Assembly (NCBI GenBank): GCA_018818145.1
Contig: JAHIST010000038.1
Span: 1 to 8,830, forward strand
From: Patescibacteria group bacterium
Lineage (GTDB): Bacteria; Patescibacteriota; Minisyncoccia; Portnoybacterales; GWB1-42-6
Direction of reading: 5' to 3'
DNA: 8,830 nucleotides
A model generated the notes under the pieces. That model had not been told where the DNA came from, made no database searches, and saw only the letters and a list, made by a program, of their open reading frames with translations. This document shows positions 4,463-8,830 of the stretch, in pieces. The translations under genes were made by a program, and so were the position numbers. How positions within the stretch are numbered: the first letter of the stretch is position 1; each line of letters begins with the position of its first letter.

Positions 4463-6544
4463 CAAAGAGTTTGATGCCTTTATTTTCCAAACAGCCAATT
4501 TGAATCTTAAATTTCGCCAAGCCGGCGCATATTCCATTATTAAATATAATACAAAAATGCTCCAAAGCGAAATCATGCCGGCGGTCGCTATGTTTCTGGG
4601 CAAGGAATTGTTGCCGGTGACCACTTTGACGCCCTTAACAATGCCGCCAACAGTTGTGCGTACTTCGTTTGAGTCAAGTTGGCCCAAATTATCTGCTTTA
4701 ATTAAAGCGGTGTTGGAAATTATAAAATTATTATACGGCACAACATCAATTTCAACCTGATAAGAAACAGTAATTGAATTGCCGGCGGATAAGCTGCCTA
4801 TACTCCATGTAATTTGATTGATGGAAGAATTATAATAACCGTTGCTGTCAATGCTTTGGTAGGTTGTATAAGAAGGCAGGGTGTCAAAAATCTGCACGTT
4901 TGTCAGATTGGTTGCGCTGCTGTTGGTGTAGCTTAGGGTGTATTTCAGGATATGGCTGATTTGCGCTGTATTGTCGGTGCCAGAGCCGTTGGGCGAAGTC
5001 AAATTGTCAACCCGCTTGCTGAAAGTTGTCGGTTGGGGTTGTGTGGAGCTTACTACGACCTGCGCGGAAGCTTGTTGTTGTGACATACTGTCTCCGGAGG
5101 CGTAGGCCGTATTAACTAAAGTTTTGCCGGTATAGCCATAGTACATATAAGTCTCGCCAGGCAGAGCCACGGGGCCAACCGTTGCTTCAAAAGTAATATT
5201 TCTGGTTTGATTGTCGTAAAGTACGCCCAAATTAATGCCGCCGTAAAAGAAAGAATCAGAGAAACTGGAGCCGTCAAGGCGGCCGGAGCCGGAAACATAA
5301 GTCAGGCCGGAGGGTAAGCTGTCCCAAACGCGGACATTATTAACTTGATTGCCGCTCGGGGTAGTAACTTGAATGGTAAATAAAACCCGATCGCCCGGAT
5401 TGGCGTTGGTATTGGATAATAGGCCTGTTTGACCGGCAGTAAGATTGCGGACATATTTAGTTAAGGTTAAGAAACCTGATTGCTGTTGTGAAATATAAAT
5501 CACGGCAGAGTCGTTGCGTTCGCTGACCTGATCAGCCCGAGCGTAGGCATAGTTAGTTAAAGTCTGGCTGCCGCTTGTGTAGCCGGTGATTGTCGCTTCA
5601 AAAGTAATAGTGCGGGAGCCGCCGGAATAAAGCGAGCCGATATTAACTCCGCCGCTTAGAAGCTGGTCGGAGCCGTAAAAGCCATCAAGGCGCACCGTGC
5701 CGCTGACATAAGAATCATACGAAGACAAAACATCGCGCACAAAAACATTATTGAGCGTTGTGTTGCCGGTATTATTTAGTTGGATTTTGAATTCAACACG
5801 GTCGTTGTTTTGCGCGTTGACGCTTTCAAAATAGCCACTTTGGCCGCCGGTGAGATTGCGGACGGTTTTAGCGACAGTCAAATCGTAGTTATCTGAAGGC
5901 GGTTGATTTGAACCAACTTTAGCTTTGAAAATAATCGCGCCCGAAAACTCCCAGCAGCCTTCATTAGAACCCAGATTTATGCCCGAGCCAAAAAGCTGTT
6001 CTCCGCTTTGGCCGTTAGGAAAAGACACCGGCGCATCACTGCGCCAATCGGTTTGATTTGGAAACCATTTAGCTGAACCGGATATATATTGTAAAGTTTG
6101 AGATGAGCTTAAATTTATCTGGACAGATTGGGTTAAGGGATTTGATTGTGTCGCGTTGGTGGCGTTGTCAGCCCAGAGATAGCCGGTGACCGTGTGTTGG
6201 GAATTTTGTCCCGAAGGGAGAGAAACCCGTAGGGAGGTGTTATTGGCAATCGTGTTAACCACGCCGTTGTGATAATAAAGATAAAAAACCAGCGTGTCGC
6301 CCTGGTCAGCTGAAACCGGAAAGTTCCAGTCAGTACCCTTAGTTTCGTTTTTCACATCCAGCAGATAATAGTCGCGATTGAATGTTTGCGTATGGACATA
6401 GGGCGTGAAGATATTGAACTGCGGGCTGTCGGCGCGGGCAACAGACGGAAAAATAACCTGGCTTAAAATGCCGGCAGCCAAGATTAAGACTATAGCAAAA
6501 GAGAAAATGGCTTTTTTAGATTTTCCGCTAATGAATTTTTTCAT
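4457..6544 (-). CDS. DUF11-repeat surface protein with C-terminal membrane anchor
   Basis: The 695-residue exported protein has a signal peptide at 1-38 (basic MKKFISGKSKK, hydrophobic core, ARA cut site before D39). An N-terminal domain at 39-211 is shared with the neighbouring paralog and includes EGCWEFSGAI. Three DUF11-type beta-sandwich repeats follow: about 220-352, 357-499 and 507-633. Each has the NTG/NT...L.NV.V.D.LP...YVSG pattern and ends in N.A.A..D. A membrane helix (about 653-671) and a basic cytoplasmic tail (RNLRFKLAVWKIKA) anchor the C-terminus. Such repeats form stalk-like cell-surface proteins in many bacteria, including candidate-phyla bacteria; adhesion or an envelope role is inferred. 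It starts at ATG 6544, 23 nt after the paralog, so the two are probably co-transcribed. The Shine-Dalgarno is weak. The TGA stop lies in repeat R5. Confidence 0.88.
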   Translation of the reverse strand: MKKFISGKSKKAIFSFAIVLILAAGILSQVIFPSVARADSPQFNIFTPYVHTQTFNRDYYLLDVKNETKGTDWNFPVSADQGDTLVFYLYYHNGVVNTIANNTSLRVSLPSGQNSQHTVTGYLWADNATNATQSNPLTQSVQINLSSSQTLQYISGSAKWFPNQTDWRSDAPVSFPNGQSGEQLFGSGINLGSNEGCWEFSGAIIFKAKVGSNQPPSDNYDLTVAKTVRNLTGGQSGYFESVNAQNNDRVEFKIQLNNTGNTTLNNVFVRDVLSSYDSYVSGTVRLDGFYGSDQLLSGGVNIGSLYSGGSRTITFEATITGYTSGSQTLTNYAYARADQVSERNDSAVIYISQQQSGFLTLTKYVRNLTAGQTGLLSNTNANPGDRVLFTIQVTTPSGNQVNNVRVWDSLPSGLTYVSGSGRLDGSSFSDSFFYGGINLGVLYDNQTRNITFEATVGPVALPGETYMYYGYTGKTLVNTAYASGDSMSQQQASAQVVVSSTQPQPTTFSKRVDNLTSPNGSGTDNTAQISHILKYTLSYTNSSATNLTNVQIFDTLPSYTTYQSIDSNGYYNSSINQITWSIGSLSAGNSITVSYQVEIDVVPYNNFIISNTALIKADNLGQLDSNEVRTTVGGIVKGVKVVTGNNSLPRNIATAGMISLWSIFVLYLIMEYAPAWRNLRFKLAVWKIKASNSLF
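6297..6441. repeat. Near-identical paralogous tract, copy 1
   Basis: This stretch matches 7421-7565 at a constant offset of 1124 with a single mismatch (6344 T versus 7468 C). The final 97 bp (6345-6441) are identical. It encodes the end of the signal peptide and the start of the mature domain. The rest of the paralogs is clearly more diverged. Confidence 0.9.
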
Positions 6545-6567
6545 GGTTTATAATTTAAATTCCACAA

Positions 6568-7695
6568 TTATCTTGCCGGCGGACGGTTCATTTCCGGGTT
6601 GCAGCCAGTATAAGTCACGACAATGTTGGCCGAATCCTGGATTTCGTTAACCTGGTCAGCCCGGGCATAGCCGGTGTTGGTCAGCGTGGTTGTGCCGCGG
6701 ACAAATCTGACTTCCCGTTCCAGCGTTCCTTCAAAATAAACTGTTTTTGACTGGCCCGGAGAGAGGCTGCCGATATTTATTCCGCCGCTGGTAACGCCAT
6801 CAGCTGTGGCGGCATTGTCAATTTTAGTTGTTCCGGAATTATAAAGCAACCGGTCGGGTAAAATATCGCGGACAAAAATATTATTGGCCGTGGTGTTGCC
6901 GGTATTGGTAATAATTAATTGCGTCGCGATTGTTTGGCGCGGATAAGCGTTGACTGAGTCATTCCAAACAGTTTCATTATTAGTCAGGTTTCTCATCTTT
7001 TTATCTATGGTCAGGGTAGCGCTGTATTGGATTTGCGAAACTTTTGCTTTAAAAACTATTGCGCCCGAAAACTCCCAGCAGCCTTCAATTGAGCCGATGT
7101 TGATGCCAGTGCTAAAAAGCTGATTTTCATTTTGGCCGCTCGGAAAAGGCGTTGGCGCGTCAAACCGCCAGTCGCCCTGATCCGGGAACCATTTGGCCGA
7201 GCCGGCGACATACTGCAGGCTTTGGGAAGAGCTAATATTAACCTGTACCGTTTGAGTCAGCGGGTTTGAGGGTGAAGCGTTGGTTGCGTTGTCAGCCCAA
7301 AGATAGCCGGTGACAATATGCTGTTGGCTGACGCCAGAAGGCAAAGTCGCCTTCAGCGTGGTATTGTTGGCCATGGTGTTGACAATACCGTTGTGATAGT
7401 AAAGATAAAAAACCAGCGTATCGCCCTGGTCAGCTGAAACCGGAAAGTTCCAGTCAGTACCCTTAGTCTCGTTTTTCACATCCAGCAGATAATAGTCGCG
7501 ATTGAATGTTTGCGTATGGACATAGGGCGTGAAGATATTGAACTGCGGGCTGTCGGCGCGGGCAATTGACGGAAAAATAGCCTGGCTTAAAAGCGTGGCC
7601 GCCATTGCCAAAATCGTTCCCGAAGCGCCGAGAGATTTTAAAAAATTATTTCTATTTTTGCGCTTTAAATAAAGCGCTATGTTGTTGCTTTGCAT
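6568..7695 (-). CDS. Exported DUF11-domain protein, paralog of downstream gene
   Basis: The 375-residue exported protein is paralogous to the next gene. ATG 7695 is chosen because GGAGG (7707-7711) lies 11 nt before it; a TTG at 7713 would add six residues but overlaps that site. The signal peptide ends in ARA before DSPQFNIF (cut after residue 47). The shared N-terminal domain runs to about residue 225 and includes EGCWEFSGAIVFKAKV. One DUF11-type domain follows (from about YSATLTIDKKMRNLT to ADQVNEIQDSANIVVTYTG). It ends with the short tail CNPEMNRPPAR. Unlike its partner it has no C-terminal membrane helix, so it would be released or held by other proteins. It could be an original short form or a shortened duplicate. 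It is the first gene of a likely two-gene transcript. A possible -10 (TATACT, 7776-7781) lies upstream. Confidence 0.87.
   Translation of the reverse strand: MQSNNIALYLKRKNRNNFLKSLGASGTILAMAATLLSQAIFPSIARADSPQFNIFTPYVHTQTFNRDYYLLDVKNETKGTDWNFPVSADQGDTLVFYLYYHNGIVNTMANNTTLKATLPSGVSQQHIVTGYLWADNATNASPSNPLTQTVQVNISSSQSLQYVAGSAKWFPDQGDWRFDAPTPFPSGQNENQLFSTGINIGSIEGCWEFSGAIVFKAKVSQIQYSATLTIDKKMRNLTNNETVWNDSVNAYPRQTIATQLIITNTGNTTANNIFVRDILPDRLLYNSGTTKIDNAATADGVTSGGINIGSLSPGQSKTVYFEGTLEREVRFVRGTTTLTNTGYARADQVNEIQDSANIVVTYTGCNPEMNRPPAR
7421..7565. repeat. Near-identical paralogous tract, copy 2
   Basis: The partner of 6297-6441. The two copies differ at one base, which is synonymous. They code for the same segment of the two exported paralogs. 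Confidence 0.9.
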
Positions 7696-7775
7696 TTTTT
7701 TGCCATCCTCCAATGGCTGATTTTGATTTAATTTAGTTATTTTCTATTTTCAAAACTCCATTTTATTAGTTGATT

Positions 7776-7781
7776 AGTATA
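7776..7781 (-). promoter_or_regulatory. Possible -10 box for the DUF11 gene pair
   Basis: TATACT occurs on the minus strand about 80 nt before ATG 7695. The hexamer 17 nt upstream is TTCCCC, a poor -35, and there is no TGn extension. It is the best promoter-like site in the gap, but weak. Confidence 0.3.
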
Positions 7782-7798
7782 GAAATTCTGGAAATAGA

Positions 7799-7829
7799 GG
7801 GGAAGATTCGCGTATTAACAACCTTCCCC
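7799..7829 (-). terminator. Possible hairpin after the lipoprotein gene
   Basis: GGGGAAG/CTTCCCC arms (7799-7805, 7823-7829) enclose a 17-nt loop, about 20 nt after the lipoprotein stop. The following minus-strand bases (CTCTATTTCC) are only moderately T-rich. It is a weak terminator or an RNA structure in the leader of the next gene. Confidence 0.3.
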
Positions 7830-7850
7830 CGGTTAACTTTTTAGAAAGAG

Positions 7851-8618
7851 CTACCTGCTGGCTCCGGTGCCGCCGCCGCAGCCGCCGCCTCCGCCGCCGC
7901 CATCTCCGCCGCCATAATCAATCTCTTTCGGCCACTCCCATTTTACCTTGGGAGGGGGAGGAGGTGGAAGGACAATCTTTTTAACTATAGTGGTAATTTG
8001 TGTATCTTGATACCTTTCTGTGATTCTTATAACTTCTTTATCGTAGTACTTCTCTGCTGTTTTCGCCGGTGTGATAACTTCTTTGAAGCCATCCGCCGAG
8101 TTTCCACACTCGGCAATTTCCACCGGCGTGAAAGTCTTTTTACCGTTAGGTTCAATACTCCGAAAGCCCAAATACAGAACATTTTTCGCTCTTTGGATAA
8201 TCATTTTCCCATTAGGCGCTCGATTTCTGACTAAGTGGGATTGGCTGATAAAATGAGGCTCAAGGCCAGTCTTGGCTATCCGCTGGCGAATCTGTTCCAT
8301 ATTCCACCGTTGAGTTGTCTTTAGCGGCGGGTATTTTGACAGGTTTATATCCGGAATAATCTGCGAGTCATAAACTATCTCTCGCTTTTCCGGCGATTCG
8401 TCCTTTTGGACTTTTGCCGGCAACGCTTTCGACTTTTCGAAAATTTCGTATGGTTTCTCGCCTTTGATAATCTGTACCATGTTTGGTCTTTCCGAGTTTT
8501 TGTCGGCGCTGTTTTTGATGATGTTGACATCAATATTTTTCTGCCGAGCTGTAGCGCAACCCAGAAAGACTAAAGCGATTACCGCCAATGCCGCCATCAA
8601 TAAAACTGCCCTTTTCAT
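7851..8618 (-). CDS. Putative lipoprotein with poly-Pro/poly-Gly tail
   Basis: The 255-residue protein has a lipoprotein signal peptide: basic MKR, a hydrophobic core and the lipobox VFLGC, giving a lipidated Cys21. The mature part (22-215) is hydrophilic and mixed in charge. A segment at about 120-170 (HFISQSHLVRNRAPNGKMII, then LYLGFRSIEPNGKKTFTPVE) looks like a compact beta-rich domain. I do not recognise a family. Residues 218-223 are six prolines, followed by KVKWEWPKEIDYGGG and a run of glycines (236-250) interrupted by Asp239 and Cys247, ending TGASR. It is expected to be anchored outside the membrane. ATG 8618 is preceded by a G-rich Shine-Dalgarno (GGAGG, 8623-8627). The promoter at 8656-8685 lies 40-65 nt upstream and overlaps an insertion-sequence end. 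The glycine run is far more GC-rich than the surrounding DNA. Confidence 0.78.
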   Translation of the reverse strand: MKRAVLLMAALAVIALVFLGCATARQKNIDVNIIKNSADKNSERPNMVQIIKGEKPYEIFEKSKALPAKVQKDESPEKREIVYDSQIIPDINLSKYPPLKTTQRWNMEQIRQRIAKTGLEPHFISQSHLVRNRAPNGKMIIQRAKNVLYLGFRSIEPNGKKTFTPVEIAECGNSADGFKEVITPAKTAEKYYDKEVIRITERYQDTQITTIVKKIVLPPPPPPKVKWEWPKEIDYGGGDGGGGGGGCGGGTGASR

Positions 8619-8655
8619 CTCCCCTCCCCTTGAAAGAACTTTAATTTGATTTTAG

Positions 8656-8685
8656 AGTATAACGTTAAAAGCTAATTAATGTCAA
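8656..8685 (-). promoter_or_regulatory. Sigma70-type promoter, -35 inside an IS terminus
   Basis: The minus strand has a perfect -35 TTGACA (8685-8680), an 18-nt spacer, and -10 TATACT (8661-8656, five of six consensus bases). The expected start is near 8649, giving a leader of about 30 nt before the lipoprotein ATG. The -35 coincides with the TGTCAA at the proposed IS end. Confidence 0.7.
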
Positions 8686-8830
8686 GTTTTGTATAGTTAA
8701 CAGTCAAGGGTAACACTCTGGAGTAGTTTCTCTTGGGGTGTTAACCCGTTAAGCGTTAAATGTATTCTTTCAAAATTGTAGAATTCCAACCATTCGTAAG
8801 GAGTTTTCCAGACTTTCATCGGATTCTGGT
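8680..8830 (-). mobile_element. Insertion sequence end (integrase-type), partial
   Basis: The transposase C-terminus at the edge is followed, 17 nt after its stop, by a candidate terminal repeat beginning TGTCAAGTTTTGTATAG on the plus strand (from 8680). TGT ends are common in IS481/IS3-type elements. The other end is outside the window, so the inverted-repeat partner cannot be checked here. Confidence 0.6.
8697..8830 (-). CDS. Transposase C-terminus, IS481/IS3-type integrase, partial
   Basis: The minus-strand frame enters from the right edge and ends at TAA 8697-8699, giving 43 visible residues. The sequence PYEWLEFYNFERIHLTLNGL then TPQEKLL is the typical end of DDE integrase-core transposases (rve domain), where a Trp-x2-Phe-Tyr-Asn...Arg-x-His pattern precedes an NG-x-TP-x-E/Q motif. 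It resembles IS481-like elements most, but the family cannot be fixed from the tail alone. The catalytic core and start lie outside the window. The element sits directly upstream of the lipoprotein gene in the same orientation. Confidence 0.85.
   Translation of the reverse strand, partial: QNPMKVWKTPYEWLEFYNFERIHLTLNGLTPQEKLLQSVTLDC

Noticed and set aside
4374..4760. Open frames on both strands around repeat R5 and the end of the DUF11 gene
   Set aside because: They overlap the long exported protein or cross the palindrome, have no ribosome binding site and show no recognisable domain.
7696..7713. TTG at 7713 as the start of the 375-aa exported protein
   Set aside because: The GGAGG site overlaps this start but is correctly placed for ATG 7695.
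7998..8649. Several plus-strand frames opposite the lipoprotein gene
   Set aside because: They are antisense shadows of a gene with a lipobox, a strong Shine-Dalgarno and a promoter.

Overview
The window looks like a piece of a candidate-phyla-radiation (Patescibacteria, probably Parcubacteria-like) genome. The evidence is indirect: moderately AT-rich DNA, small compact genes nearly all on the minus strand, genes for a soluble sulfhydrogenase-type NADP-dependent [NiFe] hydrogenase, tandem DUF11 surface proteins, and many short palindromic and 7-bp tandem repeats between and inside genes. TGA is used as a stop and Trp is TGG, so the UGA-Gly recoding of Gracilibacteria/Absconditabacteria does not apply. 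The taxonomic call is an inference.

Left half (1-4114, all minus strand, read from high to low coordinates): a hydrogenase-associated locus. hydB (beta subunit, two 4Fe-4S motifs) starts about 7 nt after an extended -10 box and so looks leaderless. It is followed by hydG (gamma subunit, FAD/NAD reductase with a 2Fe-2S Cys cluster, TTG start), an unlisted 42-residue single-pass membrane protein 2 nt downstream, hypC (maturation chaperone), an EamA/DMT permease, and a partial gene resembling DUF6390 that runs off the left edge. The catalytic alpha and delta subunits are not in the window. Electrons would pass between a missing NiFe module and NAD(P) through HydB and HydG.

Middle (4085-4460): a 71-residue protein with seven cysteines, a strong Shine-Dalgarno and its own intrinsic terminator, next to a long palindromic repeat.

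Right half (4457-7695): two tandem paralogous exported proteins. Both have a signal peptide and a shared N-terminal domain; one has a single DUF11 domain, the other has three DUF11 domains and a C-terminal membrane anchor. A 145-bp tract is identical between them except for one base. Upstream is a lipoprotein with a poly-Pro/poly-Gly tail (7851-8618). Its promoter appears to be a hybrid: the -35 box lies in the terminus of an insertion sequence whose transposase C-terminus occupies the right edge (8697-8830).

The most unusual theme is repeat invasion. Heptamer tandem repeats and palindromic elements occur at about eleven places. Three are in-frame inside hydB and hydG, and the stop codons of at least five genes lie within or at the edge of a repeat. 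There is no gene-free stretch longer than 300 bases, and no tRNA, rRNA or CRISPR array was seen.
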